A stretch of DNA of 64,000 nucleotides from Gemmatimonadota bacterium (GTDB lineage: Bacteria > Gemmatimonadota > Gemmatimonadetes > Palauibacterales > Palauibacteraceae): NCBI GenBank assembly GCA_022820995.1, contig JAJEEM010000071.1, positions 1 through 64,000 on the forward strand. Reading direction: 5' to 3'. Below the pieces are notes generated by a model. The model saw only the letters and a list, made by a program, of their open reading frames with translations. It was not told the origin of the DNA and made no database searches. The translations under genes were made by a program, and so were the position numbers. Below are positions 32,249 through 41,466 of this stretch, piece by piece. Numbering within the stretch: the first letter of the stretch is position 1; each line of letters begins with the position of its first letter.

Positions 32249-33650
32249 CGCCCGCCCGCCGCTGGACCGCCGCGTGCGCGAGGTCGGTGACGTCGCCGGC
32301 GCCCATGAAGACGAGCACCGCTTGTCCGGCGCCGACCTCGTGCGGAACGAGGTCCAGCGCGTCCTTCCGGTCGATCGGCGCCGCGGTCGCGCCGGCCCCG
32401 CCGATGATCAACTCCGAGGTGACGCCCGGCAGCGGCGCTTCACGCGCGGGATAGATGGGAAGCACGCGCGCCTCGTCCGCGGCCGTCAGGGCGCGGGTGA
32501 ACGCGTCCGCGAAGTCGCGCGTCCGTGTGAACAGGTGCGGCTGGAAGACGACCGTGAGCCGGGCGCCGGGATAGGCCTCCCGCAGCGCGGCAAGCGACGC
32601 CGCGACCTCGGTCGGATGGTGCGCGTAGTCGTCGAAGACCGTGAGGTCGGGCCACGCCGCGATCATCTCGAGCCGGCGCGCCACCCCGCGGAACTCGCCG
32701 AGCCCGCGCGCCGCGGCCCGCGGATCGCCGCCGAGCCGCAGCGTCGCGAGGAAGGCCGCCGCGGCGTTGAGCCGGTTGTGGCGCCCGGGCACGCGGAGCG
32801 TGAGATCGACCCTTCCATTCGGCCAGGAGAGGCGCAGCCTGCGCGGCCCCGGCTGTTCGAGCCTGCACCAGGCTCCGTCCCCGAAGCCGTACCCGAAACC
32901 GCGCCCCGTGCCGGCGAACCCGGCTGCCTCGGCGAGTCCGCGGGCGCCCTCGTCATCGTGGCAGTAGATGAGACCGTCGGCGCGCCGGCTCCGCGCGGCG
33001 AACTCCATGAACGCGGAACGGAGATGCTCCCAGTCTCCGTATGTGTCGAGGTGTTCGGGCTCGAGCGAGCTGATCACGGCGAGCGTGGGATGAAGTTCGA
33101 GGAAGGAACGGTCGAACTCATCGGCTTCCACGATGGCCGGCCCCTCCCCCAGCCGCATGAACCCCTTCCACGCGTCGACCCGGCCGCCGACGAGGACGAG
33201 GGGGTCGAGCCCGGCCGCGGCCGCCGCGTGCCCGGTCATCGCGGTGATCGTCGTCTTTCCGTGCGTCCCCGCAACCCCGACCATCGCCTGTCCGTTGAGG
33301 AGGGCGCCGAGCGCCCGCGCCCTGCGCATCACCGGAATGCCGGCGACTTCCGCCCCGACGACCTCCGGCTCGTCCGCCGGCACGGCCGAACTTCGAACCA
33401 GAAGATCGATCCCGGACGCGTGTGCCGGGGCGTGCTCCCGCTCGACCCGGATCCCGTTCGCGGCGAGGTCGCCGAGGGCATCCGCCGGGGCGCGGTCGCA
33501 CCCGCTCACGACGTAGCCGGCGCGGTCGAGGAGAAGGGCGAGTCCGCGCATGCCCGCGCCGCCGATCCCCATCAGGTGGATGCGAGCCCCGGGCGCCGGG
33601 AGATCCGGCGTCCCCACCGCACGGGGCGCACCCATCGCCGTCCCCGTCAC
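32232..33650 (-). CDS. murC: UDP-N-acetylmuramate--L-alanine ligase
   Basis: 472 residues from GTG 33650, which overlaps the murG stop (GTGA); ATG 33635 is the alternative. N-terminal Rossmann motif IHLMGIGGAGMRGLALLL, ATP-binding GTHGKTTITAMTG (about 118), DDYAHHPTEV and FQPHLFTRTRDF in the C-terminal domain. Adds the first L-Ala to UDP-MurNAc in the cytoplasm. Part of the continuous dcw operon. Confidence 0.96.
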   Translation of the reverse strand: MTGTAMGAPRAVGTPDLPAPGARIHLMGIGGAGMRGLALLLDRAGYVVSGCDRAPADALGDLAANGIRVEREHAPAHASGIDLLVRSSAVPADEPEVVGAEVAGIPVMRRARALGALLNGQAMVGVAGTHGKTTITAMTGHAAAAAGLDPLVLVGGRVDAWKGFMRLGEGPAIVEADEFDRSFLELHPTLAVISSLEPEHLDTYGDWEHLRSAFMEFAARSRRADGLIYCHDDEGARGLAEAAGFAGTGRGFGYGFGDGAWCRLEQPGPRRLRLSWPNGRVDLTLRVPGRHNRLNAAAAFLATLRLGGDPRAAARGLGEFRGVARRLEMIAAWPDLTVFDDYAHHPTEVAASLAALREAYPGARLTVVFQPHLFTRTRDFADAFTRALTAADEARVLPIYPAREAPLPGVTSELIIGGAGATAAPIDRKDALDLVPHEVGAGQAVLVFMGAGDVTDLAHAAVQRRAGDAVGT

Positions 33651-34798
33651 GCCGCACGCCCGTTCAGGAGCGTGAGCATCTCGCGGGCAATCTCGAGGGC
33701 CGCATCCGGCCGGCCCCGCTCCGCGGCAGCCGCCGACATCCGGGCCAGGCGCCCATCGTCGGTGAGGATGTCGCGGCAAAGCGACCACAGCTCGCCGGAC
33801 TCGACGCTCCCCTCCTCGCGAACCTCCGCGGCGCCCGCCGCCGCAAGCGCCCGGGCGTTCGTCAGCTGGTGCCCCCCGGCGGAGGTCGGGAGCGGCACGA
33901 GCACCGCGGGTCGGCCCGCAGCGCACAACTCGGCCAGCGACATCGCGCCCGACCGGCACAGCGCCAGCGTCACGCGGTCCAATTGCCGCCCCAGGTCGTC
34001 GATGTAGGGCACGACGCGCACGCGGTCCGCGAAGGGGAGTTCCGACGTGCGCGCGGAGAGTTCGGCCGCGTGCGCCGGTCCGGCGATCCACACGACCGAG
34101 ACGTCGTCCGGCCACGCCGGGGCGTCCCGCGCCGCCCATTCCAGATCTCGCAGAAAGGCGCGGTTGAGGCCGAGAGCCCCCTGGCTCCCGCCGAAGACGA
34201 GGAGGTTCCGGCCCGCGGGCCAGTCGAAGCGGGCCGGAGCCGGGCGGCCTGAATGGCCGGCGTCCGCCGCGCCGTCCGTCGAGGGGGCGACGGGATTCCC
34301 CAGCGCGCTCAGGCGCGTCCGGCCCCCGAGCCGGAGCCGGGCCTCGGCCTCCGGGTATCCGAGGTGGATCTGATCGACGCCCGGCGCGAACAGGCGCGTC
34401 ACGAGCCCGGGCGCCGCGTTCTGTTCCTGAATCGCCGCGGGGACGCCGCGCAGGCGGGCTCCCGCGAGCGCGGGCCCCGCCACATATCCCCCCGTGCCCA
34501 CGACGAGCCGCGGATCGAAATCCCGGAACGCGCGCCGCACGCCGGCGAGGACGGTCGGCGCCGACGCGAACAGACGCCAGTTCCGCCAGGGCCGCTGCCG
34601 GTACAGCGGTTGCAGCGGCAGCAGCCGGAACTCGTACCCGGCGTCAGGCAGCACGCGGGCCTCCAGCCCCCGCCGTCCGCCCAGGAACACGCATTCGACC
34701 TCGGGGGCCAGCCGGCCGAAGGCCGCGGCCAGGTTCAGGGCGGGATACAGGTGCCCGCCCGTGCCGCCTCCCGCAAGCAGAATACGAGGCGACGCCAT
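33647..34798 (-). CDS. murG: Undecaprenyl-PP-MurNAc-pentapeptide GlcNAc transferase
   Basis: 383 residues. GT28 fold: G-rich loop LLAGGGTGGHLYPALNLA at the N-terminus, NAAPGLVTRLF, second G-loop NLLVFGGSQGALGLNRAF and the UDP-binding ALCRSGAMSLAELCAAGRPAV with PTSAGGHQLTNA. Makes lipid II on the inner leaflet. Contains a Gly/Ala-rich insertion (APSTDGAADAGHSGRPAPA) between the two domains. ATG 34798, three bases after ftsW. Confidence 0.96.
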   Translation of the reverse strand: MASPRILLAGGGTGGHLYPALNLAAAFGRLAPEVECVFLGGRRGLEARVLPDAGYEFRLLPLQPLYRQRPWRNWRLFASAPTVLAGVRRAFRDFDPRLVVGTGGYVAGPALAGARLRGVPAAIQEQNAAPGLVTRLFAPGVDQIHLGYPEAEARLRLGGRTRLSALGNPVAPSTDGAADAGHSGRPAPARFDWPAGRNLLVFGGSQGALGLNRAFLRDLEWAARDAPAWPDDVSVVWIAGPAHAAELSARTSELPFADRVRVVPYIDDLGRQLDRVTLALCRSGAMSLAELCAAGRPAVLVPLPTSAGGHQLTNARALAAAGAAEVREEGSVESGELWSLCRDILTDDGRLARMSAAAAERGRPDAALEIAREMLTLLNGRAA

Positions 34799-34801
34799 CC
34801 G

Positions 34802-35956
34802 TCAGCATCTCCGCCGCGAAGCCACGTTGAGCAGGACGCCCGTGACGCCGAGCGCGATGACGAGCCCCGTGCCGCCGGAACTGATGAAGGGGAGGCTCAC
34901 GCCCGTCGTGGGCAGCAGCCCCATCGTGATGCCGATGTGCCCGAACGCTCCGATGGCGACGATCGCCGTAAGCCCGATCGCGATCAGGCGCCCGAACAGA
35001 TCCGGGGCGGACTTCGCGATCCGGAATCCGAGGTGCGTCCAGGCGAGGAAGAGGACGATCATCGTGACCGCGCCCGCGAACCCCCATTCCTCCGCAATGA
35101 TCGGATAGATGAAGTCGTTCTGCGCTTCGGGCAGATAGTGGAGCTTCTGTGTGCTCTCGCCGTAGCCGGCGCCCAGGATCCCGCCCGAGCCGATCGCGAT
35201 CTGCGCCTGCTGCAACTGGTAGCCGGCGCCCGACGTGTCCGCCTCCGGATTGAGAAACGCCAGGATCCGCGTGAGCTGGTAGCTGTTCGAGCGCACGAGC
35301 CACCACACCCCGGCGCCGATAGGCAGCGCGAGGAGGAGAAAATGCCGGATGCGCATCCCGGCCGCGAAGAGCACGGTCGCCGCCAGCGCCGCCGTGATCA
35401 GCGTCGCCGAGAGGTGCGGCTCCGCCACGATGAGGGCGAGAAGCGGGCCCAGCACGAGGAGGAACGGGAGCACCCCGCTCAGGAAACTGTTGAAGGCCCG
35501 CTGCTTGCGAACGGCGAGCGCGGCGGTCCAGAAGACGACGGCCACCTTGGCGAGTTCCGAGGGCTGGAAGGTCGCCGGCCCGAGCATCAGCCAGCGGCGG
35601 GACCCGTTCCGGATGGGCGCGATGTCCGTCGTGAAGGGGAGGATCATGACGACGAGGAGGGCCGCCACCGCTCCGAGGATCGGCCACGCGAACCGCCGGT
35701 ACACGCGATAATCGATGAAGGCGGCGACGATCAGCGCCACGAAGCCGACGGCGGCGCGGGCCCGCTGGCTCATGAGCACGTGATTCCCCGGAAGTCCGCT
35801 CTGCTGTGCCGCGAAGGAGCTCGCGGAATAGACGGAGAGGAGCCCGAACACGACGAGGACGAGCGTGATCCCGATGAGCGCATTCCGCACCCACGCCGGC
35901 GAACCGGCGAACTCCTGTACCCGCGGGAGTTCCCGGCTGATGGCGTGATCCGTCAC
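34802..35956 (-). CDS. ftsW: Lipid II polymerase FtsW (SEDS family)
   Basis: 384 residues with about ten membrane helices. SEDS signatures: SRRWLMLGPATFQPSELAKV, the short FILAEE-like IIAEEWGFAGA and the closing LPFISSGGTGLV. Septal peptidoglycan glycosyltransferase acting with the class B PBP encoded upstream. GTG 35956 overlaps the murD stop as GTGA. Confidence 0.96.
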   Translation of the reverse strand: MTDHAISRELPRVQEFAGSPAWVRNALIGITLVLVVFGLLSVYSASSFAAQQSGLPGNHVLMSQRARAAVGFVALIVAAFIDYRVYRRFAWPILGAVAALLVVMILPFTTDIAPIRNGSRRWLMLGPATFQPSELAKVAVVFWTAALAVRKQRAFNSFLSGVLPFLLVLGPLLALIVAEPHLSATLITAALAATVLFAAGMRIRHFLLLALPIGAGVWWLVRSNSYQLTRILAFLNPEADTSGAGYQLQQAQIAIGSGGILGAGYGESTQKLHYLPEAQNDFIYPIIAEEWGFAGAVTMIVLFLAWTHLGFRIAKSAPDLFGRLIAIGLTAIVAIGAFGHIGITMGLLPTTGVSLPFISSGGTGLVIALGVTGVLLNVASRRRC

Positions 35957-37362
35957 GTCACCCGCTCCGGGGCCGGGCCCTCGTACGATTCGCGGACGCA
36001 CTCTTCGAAGGTCCGGCCGCGCTTCCGGTAGTCCGGGAACATGTCGTAGCTGGAGCAGGCGGGGGAGAAGAGGACGACATCGCCGGGGTGGGCCGCCTCG
36101 CGGGCGAGGCGCACGAGCTGCGGAAATCCGCGAGCGACCTCGACGGGCGCCACATCGCCCAGTTCCCGCACGATCTGTGGCGCGGCCTCTCCGAACGCGA
36201 CCAGGGCCCGCGCGTTCTCGCGCAGCGCGGGCGCGAGCGCCCGGTACGACTCGCCCTTGTGCCGACCTCCGAGGAGCGCCACCAGGGGCCGGTGGAACGC
36301 GTTGAGGGCGACGCGGGTCGCGGAGACGTTCGTCCCCTTGGAATCGTTGATCCAGAGAACGCCCTCGAACTCGCCCACTCTCTGGAGTCGATGGGGAAGT
36401 CCCTGGAAGGAAGCGAGTCCGGCTCCGATCGCCGCGGCGTCGCATCCGGCGAGCGCCGCTCCAAGCCCCGCCATGAGCGCGTTCATCACGTTGTGGTCGC
36501 CGACCAGCTGCAGTTCGTCGGCCGCGATCCACGGCTGGGGCGCTCCGCCGGACTCGAGACGCTGGACGAGTTTCCCGGCTTCATCCAGCCATGCGCCCGG
36601 TTCCTCATGCGGCTCGATCGAAGCGATGTAGCGGCGCCCGGCGGCCGGTTCCGCCATGGCGAGCACGTCGTCGTCGTCCCCGTTCAGGACCCACCGGCTG
36701 TCCCCATCGGCGTTCGCGAACAGACGCGCCTTGTCCTCGTAATAGCGCTCGATGCTCGAATACCAGTCGAGGTGGTCCGCCGCGAGGTTCACGAGCAGGC
36801 CGACCTCGGGCCGGAACGCCTGGAGGTCGGCGAGCTGGAAGGAACTCAGTTCGACCACGAGCCAGTCCGGCTGTCGCTTCATCAGCGGAATCTCGGAGAG
36901 CGGGCGGCCGATGTTCCCCGCGGTTAGCGCGTCCACGCCGGCCTGCTGCAGCAGGTGCCCGCAGAGCGCAGTCGTCGTCGTCTTTCCATTCGTGCCGGTG
37001 ATGCCGATGACCTGCGAGCGGAGGTGGCGATAGGCGACCTCGATTTCGGCCACGGTGGGCACCCCCGCGTCCGCCACCGTCCGCCGGATCTCAGCCGTCG
37101 GCGATATCCCCGGACTCGTCACGACGAGGTCGGCGTTCAGAATTCGCTCCACGTCGTGCTGTCCCACCTCCGCGTCGATGCCCTCGGCGGTGAGGGCTTC
37201 CACGGCCTCGCGCTGCCGGGGACCTTCGAACGCATCGCTCGCATATACGTCCGCTCCCAGCGCGTGCAGGAGACGCGCCGCGGCGGTCCCCGACACGCCG
37301 AGTCCGAGGACGGCCACGGGCTCGCCGGGCCCGAAGAGCGGAGGGCGTCGGTCGTCTGCCAT
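35953..37362 (-). CDS. murD: UDP-N-acetylmuramoylalanine--D-glutamate ligase
   Basis: 469 residues from ATG 37362 (TGATG overlap with mraY). N-terminal VAVLGLGVSGTAAARLL, ATP loop GITGTNGKTTTTALCGHLL, NDSKGTNVSAT in the C-terminal domain, and FSPACSSYDMFPDYRKRG as the typical ending. Adds D-Glu to UDP-MurNAc-L-Ala. Confidence 0.96.
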   Translation of the reverse strand: MADDRRPPLFGPGEPVAVLGLGVSGTAAARLLHALGADVYASDAFEGPRQREAVEALTAEGIDAEVGQHDVERILNADLVVTSPGISPTAEIRRTVADAGVPTVAEIEVAYRHLRSQVIGITGTNGKTTTTALCGHLLQQAGVDALTAGNIGRPLSEIPLMKRQPDWLVVELSSFQLADLQAFRPEVGLLVNLAADHLDWYSSIERYYEDKARLFANADGDSRWVLNGDDDDVLAMAEPAAGRRYIASIEPHEEPGAWLDEAGKLVQRLESGGAPQPWIAADELQLVGDHNVMNALMAGLGAALAGCDAAAIGAGLASFQGLPHRLQRVGEFEGVLWINDSKGTNVSATRVALNAFHRPLVALLGGRHKGESYRALAPALRENARALVAFGEAAPQIVRELGDVAPVEVARGFPQLVRLAREAAHPGDVVLFSPACSSYDMFPDYRKRGRTFEECVRESYEGPAPERVT

Positions 37363-38468
37363 CAGCGGATCTTGAGCGTCGCCAGGCCGAGGAGCGCGCA
37401 GATGACGCCGACGATGTAGAACCGCGCGACGACGCGCGTCTCCGGCCAGCCGAGTTTCTCGAAGTGGTGATGGAGCGGGGCCATGCGCAGGATCCGGCGG
37501 CCCTCGCCCCAACGCCGGCGACTGAATTTGAACCATCCGGTCTGGAGCATCACGGACAACCCTTCGAGGACGAACACGCCGCCGACGATGACGAGGAGGA
37601 ATTCCGACTTCAGGAGCACGGCGACGGCGCCGATCGCGCCTCCGAGAGCGAGCGACCCGGTGTCGCCCATGATGACCTGCGCCGGATGGGCGTTGAACCA
37701 GAGAAAGCCGATCGCCGCCCCCGCCAGCGCGGCGCAGAACACCGACAGTTCACCCGCCCCGTTCAGGTACAGGACGCCGAGGTAGGCCGACGTGTCCACC
37801 CGGCCGATCGCATAGGCGAAGGCGCCGAACGTGAGCGCGGCGATCGCGGCGAGTCCCGTGGCCAGCCCGTCGAGACCGTCCGTCAGGTTCACCGTGTTCG
37901 CGCTCCCCGCCACGACGATGGCGACGAACAGCGGGAAGATCGCCGGAGCGATGACGATGGTCAGGTCCTTGAAGAACGGGAGCATCGTCTGCGTCGCCCC
38001 GAAGGAGGACAGGGGCTGCCAGAGGAGGAACCCGCCGAGCGCCAGGCCCAGCACGAACTGCCAGATGAGCTTGTACCGCGCGATCAGGCCGCGCGAGTGT
38101 CGGCGCACGATCTTCAGATAGTCGTCCATGAAACCGATCGCGCCCATCCAGGCGGTGACGACGAGGGCGACCCAAACGTAGGTGTTGTCCAGCCGTGCCC
38201 AGAGAAGGGTGGGCAGGAGACAGGCGGCGAGGATGATGATGCCGCCCATCGTCGGCGTGCCCGCCTTCACGAGGTGCGTGGCCGGCCCCTCGGCCCGCAC
38301 GATCTGGCCGATGCCGTGCTTCCGGAGTTTGCGGATCACGCCCGGCCCGATGATGAACGCGGTGAGGAGGGCCGTCACCATGGCGCCGGCCGCGCGGAAC
38401 GAGATGTACTGGAAGACGTTGAACAGGATATGCTGGTCCGCGAGCGGGAAGAGGAAGTGGTAGAGCAT
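37362..38468 (-). CDS. mraY: Phospho-MurNAc-pentapeptide transferase
   Basis: 368 residues, ten predicted helices. Catalytic aspartates are in GFMDDYLKI (DD pair, about 117) and NLTDGLDGLA (about 195), with the HHHFEKLGWPETRVV block near the C-terminus. Transfers phospho-MurNAc-pentapeptide to undecaprenyl phosphate, forming lipid I. Overlaps murF and murD by one base on each side. Confidence 0.97.
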   Translation of the reverse strand: MLYHFLFPLADQHILFNVFQYISFRAAGAMVTALLTAFIIGPGVIRKLRKHGIGQIVRAEGPATHLVKAGTPTMGGIIILAACLLPTLLWARLDNTYVWVALVVTAWMGAIGFMDDYLKIVRRHSRGLIARYKLIWQFVLGLALGGFLLWQPLSSFGATQTMLPFFKDLTIVIAPAIFPLFVAIVVAGSANTVNLTDGLDGLATGLAAIAALTFGAFAYAIGRVDTSAYLGVLYLNGAGELSVFCAALAGAAIGFLWFNAHPAQVIMGDTGSLALGGAIGAVAVLLKSEFLLVIVGGVFVLEGLSVMLQTGWFKFSRRRWGEGRRILRMAPLHHHFEKLGWPETRVVARFYIVGVICALLGLATLKIR

Positions 38469-39865
38469 CAGGCGTCCCCTCCGAAACGGGCTTCCAGTTC
38501 GTCGATGACCCGCTCGAGGCGGACGCCGCGCGAGCCCTTTACGAGCACGACCTCATCTCCTTCCAGGGCGTCCGCGAACGGTCGCAGGGCCGCTTCGGGA
38601 TCCTCCGCCCGGATCAGGGCATGCTCTTGCACGCCGTCGAACGGCGCGTCGCGGAAGAGGCCCGTCGCCGCGATGACGTCGAATCCGGCCGCCCGCATCT
38701 CGTCGCCGATCTCGCGGTGCGCCCGCGCCTCCTGCGAGCCGAGTTCGAGCATCGAGCCCGCGAACACGGCGCGGCGGCGGCCCGGGAGCAGATCGCGGGT
38801 CTGGGCGATCGCCGCGCGAAACGAATCCGGGTTGGCGTTGTAGCAGTCGGCGAGCACCGTCAGGCGCCCGATGCGGCGCAGCGCGCCGCGCAGACCGAGC
38901 GGGTGGTAGCGCGACAGCCCGCGGGCGACGGCGTCGGGCGGCACCTCCATCGATTCCGCCAGCGCCGCGGCGATCAGCGCGTCCCGCAGGTGGTGCTCGC
39001 CGCCCACCCCGAGCGCGACGCGGGTTCCGCCGCGGCGGAACTCGATCCGGTCCGCTTCGACCGCGTACGTCTCGGGTGCGAAATCGGCCCCCGGTCCGAA
39101 GCCGGCCACGATGGCGTCGGGCCGGTGTGCCCGGGCGGCGTCCGCGAGGATGGCGGGTTCCTCTCCCACGACGAGCACGCCGCGGCCCGAGGCGCCGTGC
39201 GCCAGCCCCATCTTTTCCCGCAGCACGCCGTGCACATCCCCGAAACACTCGAGGTGCGCGGCGCCGACGGTCGTGATGACGACGTGATCGGGGTACGCGA
39301 TCTCCGCCAATCGCGCGATCTCCCCGGGCTCGCTTGCCCCCGCTTCCAGCACCCAGGCGTCCGCATCGGGAGGCGCGCCCAGGATCGTGAGCGGAAGCCC
39401 CACCTGGCTGTTGTAGTTCCCTTCCGTACGGTACACGCGGCGGGTTCCGGAGAGAGCGCAGGCGATCATCTCCTTCACGGTCGTCTTGCCCGAACTGCCG
39501 GTGATCGCAACGACCGTGGCCCCGGACTCGCGCCGGGCCCGGGCCGCGAGATCGCCGAGCGCCCTCAGTGGGTCGGCGACGGGGAAGTACTCCATCCCCA
39601 GTGCGGGATCTTCCCGTCCGGCGCGAACGATCGCGCCCGGCGCGCCCCGGGCCGCCGCCTGGGGGAGGAAATCGGCGGCATCGTGCCGCGCCCCGGCGAG
39701 CGCGACGAACAGCTCGCCGGACTTCAGCGTCCTCGAATCGCACGACACCCCGGCGTACGCCCGCTCTCCGCCGTCGCCGGGGCTCCCGGCGCCGCCGGCG
39801 TCCAGGCGGAGCGCCGCCCGGATCCAGCCCGACCGTAGCGTCGGAGCCTGCGTGGCCACCGTCAC
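38468..39865 (-). CDS. murF: UDP-MurNAc-tripeptide--D-Ala-D-Ala ligase
   Basis: 465 residues from GTG 39865, overlapping the murE stop. CDSRTLKSGELFVALAGARHD is the MurE/F N-terminal domain; VAITGSSGKTTVKEM the ATP loop; ADCYNANPDSFRAAI and FAGSMLELGSQ are MurF-specific. Adds D-Ala-D-Ala. Its partner Ddl is not encoded in this dcw cluster. Confidence 0.95.
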   Translation of the reverse strand: MTVATQAPTLRSGWIRAALRLDAGGAGSPGDGGERAYAGVSCDSRTLKSGELFVALAGARHDAADFLPQAAARGAPGAIVRAGREDPALGMEYFPVADPLRALGDLAARARRESGATVVAITGSSGKTTVKEMIACALSGTRRVYRTEGNYNSQVGLPLTILGAPPDADAWVLEAGASEPGEIARLAEIAYPDHVVITTVGAAHLECFGDVHGVLREKMGLAHGASGRGVLVVGEEPAILADAARAHRPDAIVAGFGPGADFAPETYAVEADRIEFRRGGTRVALGVGGEHHLRDALIAAALAESMEVPPDAVARGLSRYHPLGLRGALRRIGRLTVLADCYNANPDSFRAAIAQTRDLLPGRRRAVFAGSMLELGSQEARAHREIGDEMRAAGFDVIAATGLFRDAPFDGVQEHALIRAEDPEAALRPFADALEGDEVVLVKGSRGVRLERVIDELEARFGGDA

Positions 39866-41448
39866 GCCGTCCCTCCGGGCAGCCCGGATGCGTCCGGAAG
39901 CGTGGGAAGGAGGTCCTCGACGATCCGGCGCTCGTCGAAAGGCAGTCGCTCTCCGCCGATGACCTGGTACGTCTCGTGCCCCTTGCCGAGGAGCGCGACG
40001 GCGTCGGCGGGGCCCGCCTCGGCGAGCCCCCGCGCAATCGCCTCTCGTCGGTCGACGACGATCTCGTAGCTGTCCGGCGGGAGCCCGACGACCATCTGAC
40101 GGCAGATCTCCGACGGATCTTCCGATCGGGGATTGTCGCTCGTGACGATCGCGACATCCGCGAGGCGCGCGAGGATGCTCCCCATCTGCGGCCGCTTGCC
40201 CGGGTCCCGGTCGCCGCCGCAGCCGAGGAGGGCGATGACCCGGCCCGGCACGATCGCCCGCAACGAGGAGAGCGCCCGCTCGCACGAATCCGGGTTGTGC
40301 GCGAAATCGCGGACGACGAAAACCGGCTCACGCGAGAGCACTTCCATGCGTCCGGGCACGGAAGGCGCCTCGGAGAGTCTGGCGGCGATCCGGTCGAGGG
40401 GCATGCCGAAGCCCCACGCGATTGCGGCGGCCGCGAGAGCGTTCCGCACGTTGAAGTCGGCCGGAAGCGGCAGCGACACGGCTGCGGCCTCGCCCGGCGC
40501 CCGCAAGGTGAAGCGCGCGCCTCCCGGGTAGAGGGAGAGTCGATCCGGCCACAGGTCCGCCGTCGACTCGAAGCCGTAGCGGAGCGTCGTGGCGTTCGGC
40601 GGCGCGATCTCCTTCCAGGCGGGCTCATCGTCGTTCACCGCGCAGACGCCACCCGACGCAAGCAGCTCGAGCAGGCGCAGCTTGGCCTCCCGATACGCCT
40701 CGAGATCGGGGTGGTACTCGAGATGCTCGCGGCTGAAGCTCGTAAAGCCCACGGCATCGAAGGAGAAGCCATCCGCGCGGCGCTGGTCGAGCGCGTGCGA
40801 CGAAACCTCGAGCACCGCCGCCTCGGCGCCACCCGCCCGCAACGCGGCGAGTTCGAGGGCCAGGTCGATCGGATCGGTGGTAGTCAGCCCCGGGGCGCCG
40901 ACTTCACCGTCGCTGGATACGGTGCCCAGGGTTCCCAATGCGGCGGCGGGTCCCATGTCGCCCAGGATCCAGCGCGTCAGCCAGGCGGTGGTCGACTTCC
41001 CGTTGGTTCCCGTGATGCCGACGAGGCGGAGTGCATCGCCGGGGTCGCCCGCGAAGAGTGAGGCGAGATGGGATACGGCGGCCCGGGCATCGCGAACGGC
41101 CAGTTGCGGTAGGTCGACATCGGCGACGCGCTCGACGACGGCGCCGCCGGCCCCGGCGCGCCGGGCGGCTCCCACGAACGCGTGGCCATCGACACGCGTC
41201 CCCGGAATCGCGCAGAAGAGGTCGCCGGCGCCGACCAGGCGGGAGTCCGAGCGCAACGCGGGGAACTCCGCGGGAGGAACCCCCTTCCATCGTGGTTCGA
41301 GGCCCGCTTCGTAAAGCCTGCGCTCAACCTGTCGGTTCGTTGCTGTCTGTTGCGGCAAAGTCCAGTGACTAACCTCCCTCCAACCTTGTATTCCCGAGGC
41401 CGTTCTTCGTTCGCTTCCGCCTTCCCCGGGGGCATCGCCCGGGGCCAT
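39862..41448 (-). CDS. murE: UDP-MurNAc-L-Ala-D-Glu--meso-diaminopimelate ligase
   Basis: 528 residues from ATG 41448 with GGGAGGG upstream; the first 35 or so residues are poorly conserved. SDSRLVGAGDLFCAIPG, ATP loop GITGTNGKSTTAWL (about 156) and the DNPRSEDP motif in the C-terminal domain. The DNPR form predicts meso-diaminopimelate rather than L-lysine as substrate, so the wall should be of DAP type. 18 bases after the PBP gene. Confidence 0.94.
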   Translation of the reverse strand: MAPGDAPGEGGSERRTASGIQGWREVSHWTLPQQTATNRQVERRLYEAGLEPRWKGVPPAEFPALRSDSRLVGAGDLFCAIPGTRVDGHAFVGAARRAGAGGAVVERVADVDLPQLAVRDARAAVSHLASLFAGDPGDALRLVGITGTNGKSTTAWLTRWILGDMGPAAALGTLGTVSSDGEVGAPGLTTTDPIDLALELAALRAGGAEAAVLEVSSHALDQRRADGFSFDAVGFTSFSREHLEYHPDLEAYREAKLRLLELLASGGVCAVNDDEPAWKEIAPPNATTLRYGFESTADLWPDRLSLYPGGARFTLRAPGEAAAVSLPLPADFNVRNALAAAAIAWGFGMPLDRIAARLSEAPSVPGRMEVLSREPVFVVRDFAHNPDSCERALSSLRAIVPGRVIALLGCGGDRDPGKRPQMGSILARLADVAIVTSDNPRSEDPSEICRQMVVGLPPDSYEIVVDRREAIARGLAEAGPADAVALLGKGHETYQVIGGERLPFDERRIVEDLLPTLPDASGLPGGTA

Positions 41449-41466
41449 CGCGCGAGGCCCTCCCGG